Positions 54,459-63,733 of a DNA stretch of 64,000 nt are shown piece after piece (position 1 is the stretch's first letter; each line of letters opens with the position of its first letter). The notes beneath the pieces are model-generated. The model was not told the DNA's origin. It did not search any database and saw only the letters and a program-made list of their open reading frames with translations. The stretch is taken from contig NZ_JAEOAH010000018.1 of the NCBI RefSeq assembly GCF_016612995.1, forward strand, positions 33,741 through 97,740, read 5' to 3'. This DNA comes from Viridibacillus soli (GTDB lineage Bacteria; Bacillota; Bacilli; Bacillales_A; Planococcaceae). A program made the translations under genes and the position numbers.

Positions 54459-54500
54459 AGGAGTCTTTGTCGCCTTAATAAGTGACAAAGACTCCTATTT
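54458..54500 (+). terminator. Terminator after the MFS gene
   Basis: AGGAGTCTTTGTC/GACAAAGACTCCT perfect 13-bp stem, starting at the stop codon. Confidence 0.85.
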
Positions 54501-54586
54501 ATATGAAAATTAAGAAAAACATCAGAATTCCTTAAAGTTTTCTTCATCTCTATTTGTTTTAATAGAAGAGAAGGGAGTTGCTTCAT

Positions 54587-55477
54587 GTGAAGAAGAAGCG
54601 AAAGATGAAAAAAAGTGTTAAATTATTGACAGTATTATTAGTGATAGCTGTACTATGGGTTGCTAATTTATACATAAATGATCAGCAAAGAGTAACGCAG
54701 GGAGAGCCGGAGTTACATAGTAGCAATGCCATTTTAGTTGATCTAAAAAGTAAAAAGGTAATGATTGATAAACAAAGTGAAATGAAGATTTACCCTGCAT
54801 CTTTGACGAAAATGATGACAGTTATTGTAGCACTTGAGCATTTACCGGATTTGGAGCAACAAGTAACATTACCATTTACGATGTTTAATGAGATTCAAGC
54901 TGCAAATGCTTCTGTAGCAGGTTTCACTGCTCAGGAGCAGGTATCGGTGCGTGATTTGTTATATGGTAATATGTTACCTTCAGGAGCGGATGCATCGGTT
55001 GGTTTAGCCATTGCAGTTGCAGGCTCAGAGGAGGGCTTTGTGAAGCTAATGAATGACAAGGCGAAAAAGGTCGGGATGAATGATACACATTTTATGAATG
55101 CGACAGGCTTGCATGATGCTGAGCATTATTCGACTGTGAAAGATTTATCTAAATTATTACGTTATGCATTGAAGGATGAAACTTTTTATGAAGTGTTCAC
55201 TGCACAGCGTTATACGACTTCTGCAACGAATATACATCCAAATGGTATTACTTTTACTAGTTCCATGTTTGATAAACTACCGACAGCTAGTATTGAGGGT
55301 GGTACGATTTTAGGCGGTAAAACAGGCTATACAGATAAAGCGGGACTTTGTTTAGCGAGTTTAGCTGAGAAGAACGATAGAAAGTATATTTTCATTACGA
55401 CAGGTGCACCGGGAGATCATAATACGGAGCAGTTCCATCTGATAGATGCTATGACTGTTTATAATCAAATGTTTTGA
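54587..55477 (+). CDS. Serine D-Ala-D-Ala carboxypeptidase (DacA/S11-like)
   Basis: A 296-residue low-molecular-weight penicillin-binding protein. One N-terminal helix (about 8-28 after a basic start) anchors or exports it. The active-site motifs are SLTK (S-x-x-K, in PASLTKMMT), PSGADA in place of the usual S-G-N, and KTG (GGKTGYT). It trims the terminal D-Ala of stem peptides. There is no C-terminal amphipathic anchor domain as in DacA, so the N-terminal helix probably holds it. GTG 54587 is chosen with AAGGGAG upstream; ATG 54605 is an alternative. Confidence 0.9.
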   Translation: MKKKRKMKKSVKLLTVLLVIAVLWVANLYINDQQRVTQGEPELHSSNAILVDLKSKKVMIDKQSEMKIYPASLTKMMTVIVALEHLPDLEQQVTLPFTMFNEIQAANASVAGFTAQEQVSVRDLLYGNMLPSGADASVGLAIAVAGSEEGFVKLMNDKAKKVGMNDTHFMNATGLHDAEHYSTVKDLSKLLRYALKDETFYEVFTAQRYTTSATNIHPNGITFTSSMFDKLPTASIEGGTILGGKTGYTDKAGLCLASLAEKNDRKYIFITTGAPGDHNTEQFHLIDAMTVYNQMF

Positions 55478-55483
55478 AGATGT

Positions 55484-55516
55484 AAGATTGTACAAATGTG
55501 TACAATCTTTTTTTAT
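55484..55516 (+). terminator. Terminator after the carboxypeptidase
   Basis: AAGATTGTACA/TGTACAATCTT perfect 11-bp stem, 4-nt loop, TTTTTTT tail. Confidence 0.88.
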
Positions 55517-55588
55517 TGCTACGTTAGTGTTGTCCCTATATGATAAAGATAGTTAATAATGTGAATATAATGAAAAGGGAAGTGTGCA

Positions 55589-56431
55589 ATGATTACTGAA
55601 GGAAGAGGGAAAGTAGATTTCGAGCAGATTTGGCAAGAAGGGATGAAAGATTGGTCCGGACGGATGCCAGAGCGTATGATAAATGATACGTTAGAAGAGC
55701 AGTTCTGGGCAAAATACATAGAGAAGAATGCGGGGAAGGAGCCTGATCCTTATGCAGAGGGGATATTTAAAATAATTGCACCGTTCATTGCGCAATCAGA
55801 TACCGTCCTTGAAATTGGTCCTGGTTGGGGAAATTATACGTTCCCACTTGCAAAACATGTGGAAAAGCTCACTTGTGTAGATAGCTCTGCAAGCATGATT
55901 GAATATTTGCAAAGGAAGTGTGACGACGACGGTTATAACAATATCTCTTTCATCCATGAAAAATGGGAGGATTATAATAAATCTGAGCAATATGATATTG
56001 TTTTTGGTATGAATTGTTTTTATCGTATTTATGAAATTAAAAGAGCGCTTCAACAAATACATACTAGTGCGAAAAAGCTGGCCATTATTGGTGTGACATT
56101 TGCACCGATGCGACCACACTATATCGATTTACATAATAAGTTTGGCTATGCTTTAAAATATCCGAGAAGAGATTATATTGATCTCATGAATATTCTTTAC
56201 GAACTTGATATTCATGCGAATTGTCAGATTGTGAATCTAGAGAAAACGTATACGTACAATTCTTATGATGAGATGATTCATGCAAATAGTGTCAAGTTAC
56301 TGACGCCGAATATAGAACGAGCACAAGTAGAAGAGGCCGTGAAGAATTACGTAGAGTTCAAAGAAGGGCGTTACCATTATAAGCATCAATTTAAAGCGGC
56401 TATTTTGTATTGGCATCCTAGTTTCACATAA
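55589..56431 (+). CDS. Class I SAM-dependent methyltransferase
   Basis: A 280-residue methyltransferase with the SAM loop VLEIGPGWGNYTFPLA (motif I), then the acidic CVDSS (motif II) and YDIVFGMNCFYRI (motif IV region). The N-terminal 50 residues (FEQIWQEGMKDWSGRM) are a family-specific lid. No neighbour suggests a substrate. AAGGGAAG precedes the ATG. Monocistronic. Confidence 0.87.
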   Translation: MITEGRGKVDFEQIWQEGMKDWSGRMPERMINDTLEEQFWAKYIEKNAGKEPDPYAEGIFKIIAPFIAQSDTVLEIGPGWGNYTFPLAKHVEKLTCVDSSASMIEYLQRKCDDDGYNNISFIHEKWEDYNKSEQYDIVFGMNCFYRIYEIKRALQQIHTSAKKLAIIGVTFAPMRPHYIDLHNKFGYALKYPRRDYIDLMNILYELDIHANCQIVNLEKTYTYNSYDEMIHANSVKLLTPNIERAQVEEAVKNYVEFKEGRYHYKHQFKAAILYWHPSFT

Positions 56432-56436
56432 TTAAG

Positions 56437-56470
56437 AAAGCCATCCTCAATTAATGTAGGATGGCTTTGC
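56437..56470 (+). terminator. Terminator after the methyltransferase
   Basis: AAAGCCATCCT/AGGATGGCTTT perfect stem, 10-nt loop. Confidence 0.75.
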
Positions 56471-56474
56471 ATTG

Positions 56475-56536
56475 TAGATAACATTAGTGCTAGAAATCGG
56501 CTACATCTAGCTCCGAGCGCTCTACGCTTTTGTTCA
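56475..56536. repeat. Short copy of the 39-kb intergenic repeat
   Basis: TAGATAACATTAGTGC, ACATCTAGCTCCGAGCGCTCT and CGCTTTTGTTC follow each other as at 39145-39275, but about 80 bp between the two CGCTCT motifs of that copy are absent here. It abuts the stop of the chemoreceptor gene. Confidence 0.7.
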
Positions 56537-56537
56537 A

Positions 56538-58286
56538 TTATTTTAGTTTGAATCGTTCAATAGATGATTTCAATGAGTGAATTTCATCTGATAATAATGT
56601 TGCTGATTTGGCAATGACATCAATGACATTTTGTTGCTCGTCAACTGAAGCGAATACTTCTGTAGTAGCTTTCGCATTATGTTCACTTACTTCAGCAATA
56701 CTTTCAATAGCAAAAGAAACCATTTCTGTAGAAGCTATTAATATATTGACACCTTCTGAAACGTCCTCAATGGCTGTTTTGATAGCAACAACATTCGATT
56801 TAATATCTTCAAAAGAGGTTTCGGTTTTCGTAACAGCCTCATTTTGTTCTTTGACAATCACTGTGGTCTTAACAATTTCTTCATTAGCTAGCAGAGTTTC
56901 ATGTTCAATGCCACGTAGTGTTTGTTGGACACTTTCTGTAGAAGCAGCAGTCTGCTCAGCAAGTTTTCTTACTTCATTAGCGACCACGGCAAAACCTTTA
57001 CCATGTTCACCAGCTCTAGCAGCTTCAATACTCGCATTAAGCGCTAGTAAATTCGTTTGGGCAGAGATTTGGTTAATTGTTTCGATAATATTTTCAATAT
57101 CCTTCATTTTTGTAGATAAAGATAGGAATACTTTTTGCACATGTTCGACTAAGTCGGCAGATTTCACAGACTTCTCTTTTAATAATGTTAAATTTTGAAG
57201 TCCTTGCACGTTAGACTTTTGCATTTGTTCTGAAGATTGCTGCATATACTCATTTTTATGATGTAGCATCTTGATTTGCTCGGATAATCCATTAATGACT
57301 TGCTTAGTTTCATCAGCATCTCTTGCTTGTTGTAAAGAACCTGCTGAGACGTCTGATACCGCCCGTGTAATTTCTGTTGTAGAAGCTGTTACTTCTTCAG
57401 ATATGGCTGTTAAGCTTGTTGAAGTACCTTGAATATCGTTAATCGTATCATCGACTTCACTAATTAACGTTTTTAATTGTGTTACCATCCCATCAAAATG
57501 GTCATTTAATTGGCCTATTTCATCGCCACGCTTTAATTCGTTTAAAGGAACAGTTAAATCACCAGTAGAAATTTTCTTTACTTTATGTGTTAATTTTAAA
57601 ACTGGTACACCAAAATGTCTCGCTAAGAAGAACATGACAATAGCAGCGATTACGAATGAAATGAGTAAGGCTACACCCATCACAACAAGTAATTGCTGTG
57701 CTGATGAGTTAAAGTCTTTTTTATAAGCACCAGCGCTGACAACCCAACCCCAATGTGGATCGATTTCCGCGTATGTAATTTTATTAGCGAGTTTGTTCTC
57801 GTCATCTGGCAGATGGAATGGATATTCGGCAAAACCACCACCAGCTTGAGCGTTTTTAATAATTTTTTGGATGAAATATTGCCCGCTACTATCTTTTAAT
57901 TCCCATGTTTGTTGATCTTCTATATTAGGGTGGGCAACCATATAGCCATCTTCTTGTAAAATGAACATATAACCACTTTCACCCAAGTTACCAGGGTATG
58001 TAATTTCACGGTGCCCATCAGCAGTCTTTTTTCCAATAATTTGGTTTTTTACAGTCCCTTGCGCTTCCTTCAATGTTAAGTTCCCTTTTTGAACTTCAGC
58101 ATCTAGTGATTCAATAAGTTGCATCGTTGTTTGGACGCTGTTTTTGACAATTGTTTCGCCTAAATCATCCATGCTAGATTTTGCACTTTGATAGCTGAAG
58201 AAGCCAATAATGATACACGGTAATGCGACTAGAAGAAATGAGTTCAACATGAGTTTCCATTGAATAGAATTACGTATTCGTTGCAT
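56538..58286 (-). CDS. Methyl-accepting chemotaxis protein with Cache sensor
   Basis: A 582-residue membrane receptor. TM1 is about 11-33, an extracellular single-Cache-type domain about 40-190 ([20 protein letters not shown] and [10 protein letters not shown] are typical), TM2 about 197-219, then HAMP and the signalling coiled coil with [20 protein letters not shown] near 405-430. The Cache type suggests small organic acid or amino acid ligands, not proven. GAGGGAACT precedes the ATG. It interrupts the otherwise yfk/yfj-like gene order. Confidence 0.94.
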   Translation of the reverse strand: MQRIRNSIQWKLMLNSFLLVALPCIIIGFFSYQSAKSSMDDLGETIVKNSVQTTMQLIESLDAEVQKGNLTLKEAQGTVKNQIIGKKTADGHREITYPGNLGESGYMFILQEDGYMVAHPNIEDQQTWELKDSSGQYFIQKIIKNAQAGGGFAEYPFHLPDDENKLANKITYAEIDPHWGWVVSAGAYKKDFNSSAQQLLVVMGVALLISFVIAAIVMFFLARHFGVPVLKLTHKVKKISTGDLTVPLNELKRGDEIGQLNDHFDGMVTQLKTLISEVDDTINDIQGTSTSLTAISEEVTASTTEITRAVSDVSAGSLQQARDADETKQVINGLSEQIKMLHHKNEYMQQSSEQMQKSNVQGLQNLTLLKEKSVKSADLVEHVQKVFLSLSTKMKDIENIIETINQISAQTNLLALNASIEAARAGEHGKGFAVVANEVRKLAEQTAASTESVQQTLRGIEHETLLANEEIVKTTVIVKEQNEAVTKTETSFEDIKSNVVAIKTAIEDVSEGVNILIASTEMVSFAIESIAEVSEHNAKATTEVFASVDEQQNVIDVIAKSATLLSDEIHSLKSSIERFKLK

Positions 58287-58512
58287 ATAGTTCCCTCCTT
58301 TGGTGTAAATTATCTATTAATTCTATTATGAATTCGCATACTATGATAAGCAATGAGAAAATTTATTGAAAAAGATAAGATTTTGTCACAATGTAGCGAA
58401 GAATGTGGTATTGTAGCTGATTTTGCATTGTGGTAATAGTAGATAACTCTTATTTATGGCTTAAGAGATTTGGGTTTTTGAATAAAGTAATAAACATTGC
58501 ATTTTTTATAAA

Positions 58513-58546
58513 AAAAGATTGAAGTTCGAGTGAACTTCAATCTTTT
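58513..58546 (-). terminator. Terminator of the rlmCD gene
   Basis: AAAAGATTGAAGTTC/GAACTTCAATCTTTT perfect 15-bp stem with GAGT loop. Confidence 0.85.
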
Positions 58547-58553
58547 ACATATA

Positions 58554-59930
58554 TTATTTCGATTTCAATGTTAATAATGTGACTGATTCAACATGTGCTG
58601 TTTGAGGGAACATATCCATTGGTTGAATATATTGAACGTCATATACTTTTGTTAACTCTTGTAAGTCTTTCGCTAAAGTCGATGGGTTACAAGATGTGTA
58701 GACGAAACGTTTTGGTTTAACTTGTAAGATTGTGCTCAGAAGGCTTGGTGCAAGGCCTGTTCTTGGTGGATCAACAGTTAATACGTCTGGAACGAATTTT
58801 TCTTTACGCCATTTCGCTAGCCACTCTTCAGCGGAACCTGTTACATATTTGACATGATCAAAGCCATGTTTTTTCGCGTTGCGTTTTGCATCTTGAATGC
58901 TCTCTGGAATAATATCCATACCCCGTACTTCTTTTGCATCTTTTGCTAACCAAAGGCCAATTGTACCAACCCCGCAATATGCATCGACTACTGTTTCTTG
59001 CCCTGTTAATGCCGCAGCTTTTTGAATCTCATTGTACAGATAAACAGTTTGCAATGGGTTGAGTTGGAAGAATGCACGGGCCGATAAGTCAAAGGCAAGC
59101 TCACCTAGCTCCTCATGAATCGTTTCCTTTCCGGCCAACGTATATGTTTCATCTCCAAATATTAATGATGTTTTTTCAGCATTAATATTTTGCACTATGG
59201 ATACGACAGTTGGATCAATTTGTTTTAATCGATTAACGAGTAAGTCTTTTTTAGGGAAGCCTTTACGTGTCGTAATAAGGACGAGTTGTACTTCGCCGGT
59301 TTTAATACCAGTGCGAACGACGATTGTACGTACGATACCTTTTGACCGACCATCATAAATTGGGATGTTCAACTCATCTAAAATTCGTTTAGTAGCTGTC
59401 GTAATTTTCGTTGTCATCGGATGTTGAACAGCGCAATCTTCAATGTTTAACAGTTTATGGCTATTGGCAGAAAATAAGCCTGCAAGCACTTTTTTATCAG
59501 GTTTACGTACTTGGAATTGACTCTTATTTCGATAATGCCAAGGGTCTTCCATGCCGATTGTAGGGCGCACGTCGATTTTACTAGCTTGTGATTTCACATA
59601 CTTTGTAAGAGCTTGAACGATGACATCTCGTTTTGCGGCTAATTGCCCTTTGTACGTTATATGTTGCAATTGGCAACCACCACATTCCTCGTATACAGGG
59701 CATGGTGGTGTTTGTCTTATTGGTGATTTTTTATGAATCTTCACCACTTCAGCTTCAGCAAAGTTACGGTTTACTTTAGTTACTTGTGCAATGACATCCT
59801 CACCAGGCAGAGCACCTTTAACAAAAACGACGTTACGTTTATAGTAGCCGATTCCTTCACCATTAATGCCGAGCCTTTTAATTGATATAGTAAGTTTTTG
59901 TCCCATTTCCATAATTGATTGTTGCGTCAA
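58554..59930 (-). CDS. rlmCD: 23S rRNA (uracil-5-)-methyltransferase, RlmCD/RumA family
   Basis: A 458-residue enzyme that methylates uridines of 23S rRNA. An N-terminal TRAM domain (about 10-65) is followed by the 4Fe-4S cysteines in CPVYEECGGCQLQH and a later cysteine, the SAM motif DAYCGVGTIGLWLA, and the catalytic block VYTSCNPSTLAKDL plus DPPRTGL. Start is TTG 59930 with AAGGACG upstream. It is 33 bp downstream of pdaA and probably shares its transcript. B. subtilis has two such genes, so this may be RlmCD or its YfjO paralogue. Confidence 0.93.
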   Translation of the reverse strand: MTQQSIMEMGQKLTISIKRLGINGEGIGYYKRNVVFVKGALPGEDVIAQVTKVNRNFAEAEVVKIHKKSPIRQTPPCPVYEECGGCQLQHITYKGQLAAKRDVIVQALTKYVKSQASKIDVRPTIGMEDPWHYRNKSQFQVRKPDKKVLAGLFSANSHKLLNIEDCAVQHPMTTKITTATKRILDELNIPIYDGRSKGIVRTIVVRTGIKTGEVQLVLITTRKGFPKKDLLVNRLKQIDPTVVSIVQNINAEKTSLIFGDETYTLAGKETIHEELGELAFDLSARAFFQLNPLQTVYLYNEIQKAAALTGQETVVDAYCGVGTIGLWLAKDAKEVRGMDIIPESIQDAKRNAKKHGFDHVKYVTGSAEEWLAKWRKEKFVPDVLTVDPPRTGLAPSLLSTILQVKPKRFVYTSCNPSTLAKDLQELTKVYDVQYIQPMDMFPQTAHVESVTLLTLKSK

Positions 59931-59963
59931 AAATTACACGTCCTTTTTCGCTATGTTCCTTCA

Positions 59964-60785
59964 TTATAACGAACGGTCGTGTGGATTGAAAGAAGCAGCT
60001 AATCCTGCTTCTTTGTTGACAAGATTATTAATGGAATCGAATCGATAACCTTTTTTACGTGCATCTTTTATGAATTTTGGTAATGCTTCAGCGTTATCCG
60101 GTGATACAGTATGCATGAGGACGATGGCACCAGGATGAAGTTGTGACATTAAGTTGTCATATGCATATTGCCAGCCATGAGGTTTATCAGCAATCCAGTC
60201 TTTAAAGGCAACAGACCAGAAGATATGTCGGTAACCAGCATCATTGCCGACTTGCAGTAATTTTTCATTAAAAGAACCTTCTGGTGGTCTTGCAAAAATA
60301 GTGCGCTCAACGGTTGTAAGCTCACTTAACTTTTTATCGAATTTCTGCCATTCCTTTAGTATTTCCTCTTCACTTAATCTCGCCATATTCGGGTGGCCAT
60401 ATGAGTGATTACCGATATCATGACCCTCTTCTACCATCCGTTTGACGAGGGGAGTAGCACTCGTTAAATAGTGACCTGTGAGGAAAAATGTCGCTTGAAT
60501 TTTTTCCTTTTTTAAAGTATCTAAAATGCTTGCTGTATAGCCATTTTCATAACCATTATCAAATGTCAGATAAATGACTTTATCATCCGATTTCCCTTTA
60601 TAAAGGGCGCCGTACTTTTCTAGTAGTTGATCAAATGCAGCGCCAGCTTCTGGTGGTTGTTCATTTTGTGCTTTTTTAAAGCCCCAATGAAATTCCTCCG
60701 CAAATGCGGTGAAAGGATTTGCGATTGTACCAACAAATACGATGGCACTCGCAATTACAATACCGAGCAAATGGTTTTTCCACAT
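59964..60785 (-). CDS. pdaA: Delta-lactam-biosynthetic de-N-acetylase PdaA
   Basis: A 273-residue exported NodB-type polysaccharide deacetylase. The signal peptide is about 1-29. Catalytic aspartate is in TFDNGYENGY, zinc histidines in HSYGHPN, and the late motif is LMHTVSPDNAEAL. PdaA removes the acetyl group of N-acetylmuramic acid to make the muramic delta-lactam of spore cortex, needed for germination; the TFDNGYE form is typical of PdaA rather than of general chitin deacetylases. Confidence 0.94.
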   Translation of the reverse strand: MWKNHLLGIVIASAIVFVGTIANPFTAFAEEFHWGFKKAQNEQPPEAGAAFDQLLEKYGALYKGKSDDKVIYLTFDNGYENGYTASILDTLKKEKIQATFFLTGHYLTSATPLVKRMVEEGHDIGNHSYGHPNMARLSEEEILKEWQKFDKKLSELTTVERTIFARPPEGSFNEKLLQVGNDAGYRHIFWSVAFKDWIADKPHGWQYAYDNLMSQLHPGAIVLMHTVSPDNAEALPKFIKDARKKGYRFDSINNLVNKEAGLAASFNPHDRSL

Positions 60786-60790
60786 AAAAA

Positions 60791-60822
60791 CGCAACCTTT
60801 CTATTTTAAATAGTAGGTTGCG
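60791..60822 (-). terminator. Terminator of the yfhF-like gene
   Basis: CGCAACCTACTATTT/ATAGAAAGGTTGCG on the minus strand, followed by TTTTTA; lies just before pdaA. Confidence 0.75.
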
Positions 60823-60836
60823 CCAAGTAGCGTTCT

Positions 60837-61736
60837 TTATGCGTACAAATTTTCTAATGCAGTGTTTAACGTTGAATATTCAAAATGAAATTTTTCGGCT
60901 AATAAAACTTTCGGTAGTACTTGCTGACCTTCTAAAACGAGTTGGCTTTTTTCGCCTAGTGCTAGCTTTAGCAAAATGGATGGAGCAGGGAACCAATGTG
61001 GTCTATTAAGGGTTGCAGCAATTATTTCACCAACTTGCTTCATACGGACTGGGTTTGGTGCTGTTACATTGAATGGACCAATGAAACGATCATTTTCTAC
61101 TGCAAAACATAATGCGGATGCGACATCTTTTATATGAATCCACGACACCCACTGTGAGCCAGATCCGACTGTACCACCGACGAAAAGTTTATACGGTAAA
61201 CCCATTAAAGGTAATGCACCAGCATCTTTACCTAAAATAACACCAAAACGCGCCATTGCTACGCGAACCCCAAATTTCTCCGCCTTTTTAGCTTCGTATT
61301 CCCAATGCATGACGGTTTTCCCTAAATAGTCTTTCGCTACTTGCCTAGAACTTTCAGTGTATGTTGCCGCTTTTGAAGATGGATATATGCCAATTGCGCT
61401 TGCATTGACGAGTACTTTAGGTTTCTCATCAAGTACTCTAATAATACGAAGAACTTCTTTCGTTGCTACCATCCGACTTTCATAGATGTCCTTTTTACGC
61501 TCTGCTGTCCAACGGCCTTCATTTAATGAGGTGCCTGCTAAATTAACAAAAGCATCAATATTTTGTAAATGTTCTTCAGGCTTTGCGTTTTTTGTTAGCC
61601 ATTGTATATAATGAATGCCTTTTGCTGAGTAGCTTTTTTTCCGTGTTAAAATAAAAATTTCATGTCCTTGTTGTTGCAAAAGTTTTGTTAGCTCACTTCC
61701 AACGAAGCCTGTGCCACCTGTAATTGCAATTTTCAT
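60837..61736 (-). CDS. yfhF: TIGR01777 family epimerase-like protein (YfhF-like)
   Basis: A 299-residue protein with an N-terminal Rossmann fold (ITGGTGFVGSELTKLL) of the extended SDR type. NLAGTSLNEGRW, ASAIGIYP and SQWVSWIHIKD are diagnostic of the TIGR01777 group, and a DUF1731 C-terminal end (KFHFEYSTLNTALENL) closes it. The substrate is not known. It is divergent from recX, the same arrangement as yfhF-recX in B. subtilis. Confidence 0.93.
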   Translation of the reverse strand: MKIAITGGTGFVGSELTKLLQQQGHEIFILTRKKSYSAKGIHYIQWLTKNAKPEEHLQNIDAFVNLAGTSLNEGRWTAERKKDIYESRMVATKEVLRIIRVLDEKPKVLVNASAIGIYPSSKAATYTESSRQVAKDYLGKTVMHWEYEAKKAEKFGVRVAMARFGVILGKDAGALPLMGLPYKLFVGGTVGSGSQWVSWIHIKDVASALCFAVENDRFIGPFNVTAPNPVRMKQVGEIIAATLNRPHWFPAPSILLKLALGEKSQLVLEGQQVLPKVLLAEKFHFEYSTLNTALENLYA

Positions 61737-61944
61737 AATTATGCCTCCCGTTCAAGAATGATTTACTTTTATAAGAAGATTTTATATTGAGTTAGACCAT
61801 ACCCTAACTCAAGCTGAATGAATCTAATAGAAGCGGGTGTAATAGCTTTCCATTCATATGTATGTTTTCATTATATGTAAGTATAGTCGAAATGAAGAGT
61901 ATTTAGAAAAGTTGTATACTATAATTTAGCAAGGGAGTGTTTCG

Positions 61945-62754
61945 ATGACTCGAGTTATCACAAAAATTACGCGTCAAAAGAGAAATCAGGAGCGCTATAA
62001 TATTTTTTTAAATGAAGAATATGCTTTTAGTGTTGATGAAACAGTACTCATTCAGTTTGGCCTTATTAAGGGCAAGGTCATTGAAGGGCTTGAATTGGAT
62101 GAGATTGCATTTGATGATGAGATTCAAAGATCATACAATCGTGCGTTATCTTTTTTAAGCTATCAAATGCGTAGTGAATTTGAAGTGAAGAAAAAACTGC
62201 TGGACTTAGAGTTTGGTGAAGCCGTTATTCAAGAAGCGATTCAAAAGTTGAAGAAACACGGCTTTTTAAATGATGCAACATATACAAAAGCACTTCTTGA
62301 AACAAAGAAGAGAACATCTAAAAAAGGTCCCGGTGCAATCCGACAAGATATGCAGAAAAAGGGAATTGATAAAAAACTCCAAGAAGAAGTGCTGGATACC
62401 TTTTCAGAGGATGAACAGTTAAGTATTGCATTAAAACTTGGAGAGAAGGTAGCTTTTTCTGAACAACGTAAAACTCCGACGCAAGTAAAACAAAAGATTC
62501 AAGATAACTTAATGCGTAAAGGTTATTCCTTTGCGATAATAGAGCAAGTACTTGACCAAATCGAATTTGCACGGGAAGATGATGAATGGCAACAAATGAT
62601 TCAAACGCAAGGTGACAAAGTGTGGCGTAAATACTCTGTGAAATATAGTGGTTATGATTTGCATATGCGTGTGAAGCAAACATTATATCAAAAAGGCTTT
62701 CCAGCTGAAATTATAGGAATTTTCATTGAAGAGAAGGAGCAAGAGAATGGATAA
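61945..62754 (+). CDS. recX: RecX regulatory protein
   Basis: A 269-residue member of the long RecX class, made of repeated three-helix units, which modulates RecA filaments. SYQMRSEFEVKKKL and KKHGFLNDATYTKALLETKK are the best conserved blocks. AAGGGAGTG precedes the ATG. It overlaps yfhH by 8 bp and starts the recX-yfhH-yfhJ operon. Confidence 0.95.
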   Translation: MTRVITKITRQKRNQERYNIFLNEEYAFSVDETVLIQFGLIKGKVIEGLELDEIAFDDEIQRSYNRALSFLSYQMRSEFEVKKKLLDLEFGEAVIQEAIQKLKKHGFLNDATYTKALLETKKRTSKKGPGAIRQDMQKKGIDKKLQEEVLDTFSEDEQLSIALKLGEKVAFSEQRKTPTQVKQKIQDNLMRKGYSFAIIEQVLDQIEFAREDDEWQQMIQTQGDKVWRKYSVKYSGYDLHMRVKQTLYQKGFPAEIIGIFIEEKEQENG

Positions 62755-63073
62755 AAAATATAGCGACATGACACCAACAGAATTACGAGGAGAAATCGCA
62801 AAGTTAAAAGAAAAAGCGAGAAAAGCAGAGCAATTAGGGATCTTAAATGAGTTTGCCGTTTACGAACGTAAATCATTAATGGCTCAAGCCTTTTTAATAA
62901 ACCCAGACGATTTCAAACCGGGTGAAATGTACCGTATTGAAGGAGATCCAGGAGTGTTCTTTCAATTGGAATATTTAAAAGGGCGCTTTGCATGGGGTTA
63001 CCGTCTCGGTGGCGATCGTTATGAAGAAGCATTACCTATTTCGATGCTAAAACCAGTAAAGGGGGGCTTCTAA
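62747..63073 (+). CDS. yfhH: YfhH family protein
   Basis: A 108-residue protein. The N-terminal coiled-coil segment (SDMTPTELRGEIAKLKEKAR) leads to a small beta domain with FKPGEMYRIEGDPGVFFQLE. ATG 62747 is used, since GAAGGAG lies 8 nt upstream; the reading from 62726 includes part of recX. It ends one base before yfhJ. Function unknown. Confidence 0.92.
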   Translation: MDKKYSDMTPTELRGEIAKLKEKARKAEQLGILNEFAVYERKSLMAQAFLINPDDFKPGEMYRIEGDPGVFFQLEYLKGRFAWGYRLGGDRYEEALPISMLKPVKGGF

Positions 63074-63334
63074 TTGGAAACAGTAATTGATACGCTTGTA
63101 TCAGAACTAAAAGCAAGTAATGAATTATTAACTGAAGAACGTGCTCGCGTGTGGATTGAATTATTGTGGTCTGATTTTGAAGCAACATACGCAAAGGCCG
63201 GCTATGATTATCAAGGTGCTGAAATGACGGAGAAAATTATTCGCCAATGGATTCAAGGCTACGGTCATCAGCTACATGATTTTGCAGGACGCAACCCAAA
63301 ATATGCGCACTTATTAGATACAACTGACAATTAA
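63074..63334 (+). CDS. yfhJ: YfhJ family protein (WVELL motif)
   Basis: An 86-residue protein with the family motif near VWIELLWSDFEATYAKAG. The TTG start follows immediately on the yfhH stop (TAA-TTG), with GGGGGGC upstream, so it is translationally coupled. It is the last gene of the recX operon and is followed by a terminator. Function unknown. Confidence 0.92.
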   Translation: METVIDTLVSELKASNELLTEERARVWIELLWSDFEATYAKAGYDYQGAEMTEKIIRQWIQGYGHQLHDFAGRNPKYAHLLDTTDN

Positions 63335-63350
63335 GCAAAAAAAACAAACT

Positions 63351-63385
63351 GGCCGCTCACATTAGCTGTGTAGCGGTGTCTTTTT
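63351..63385 (+). terminator. Terminator after the recX operon
   Basis: CCGCTCAC/GTGTAGCGG stem with a 7-nt loop and TGTCTTTTTG. A repeat array begins right at the end of the T-run. Confidence 0.78.
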
Positions 63386-63523
63386 GACTGGTGGAGTAGC
63401 TACGATGACTGAGAGCTTAACTGTTATGACTGGGGACACAGCTTCGATGACTGAGAGCTCAACTGTTATGACTGGAGGCTTAGCTTCGATGACTGTAGCC
63501 AACTGTTATAACTGGGAGCTTAG
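63386..63523. repeat. Tandem array, alternating 22 and 20 bp half-units (GATGACTGAGAGCT type)
   Basis: GATGACTGAGAGCTTAACTG / ATGACTGGGGACACAGCTTC alternate to make a dimer of 42 bp, repeated about three times with substitutions. Average half-unit is 21 bp. The repeat core is unrelated to those of the other three arrays. Confidence 0.8.
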
Positions 63524-63673
63524 TTTTTATTTAATCCATACCGGTTATCTACATTAGTTTAAGTTTTCGTTCGTAACAAGTGATTTTTCTGAATATGCGA
63601 TGCCAGTGATTAATCAGCCTATGCTTGAAATTTAGAATTCTATGCTCGTTAGGATAATACTTCCAAAAAGGAA

Positions 63674-63710
63674 AGACTACTCCACATTTTTTCTAGGAGT
63701 AGTCTAGGTT
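63674..63710. terminator. Terminator-like inverted repeat
   Basis: AGACTACTCC/GGAGTAGTCT perfect 10-bp stem. No gene is seen in 63524-64000. Confidence 0.55.
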
Positions 63711-63733
63711 GCTTTCGGTATTAAGATGAGATA

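Noticed and set aside
56608..57198. 196-codon plus-strand ORF opposite a chemoreceptor
   Set aside because: Antisense to the conserved signalling domain; its Ser/Thr-rich product is a codon-bias artefact.
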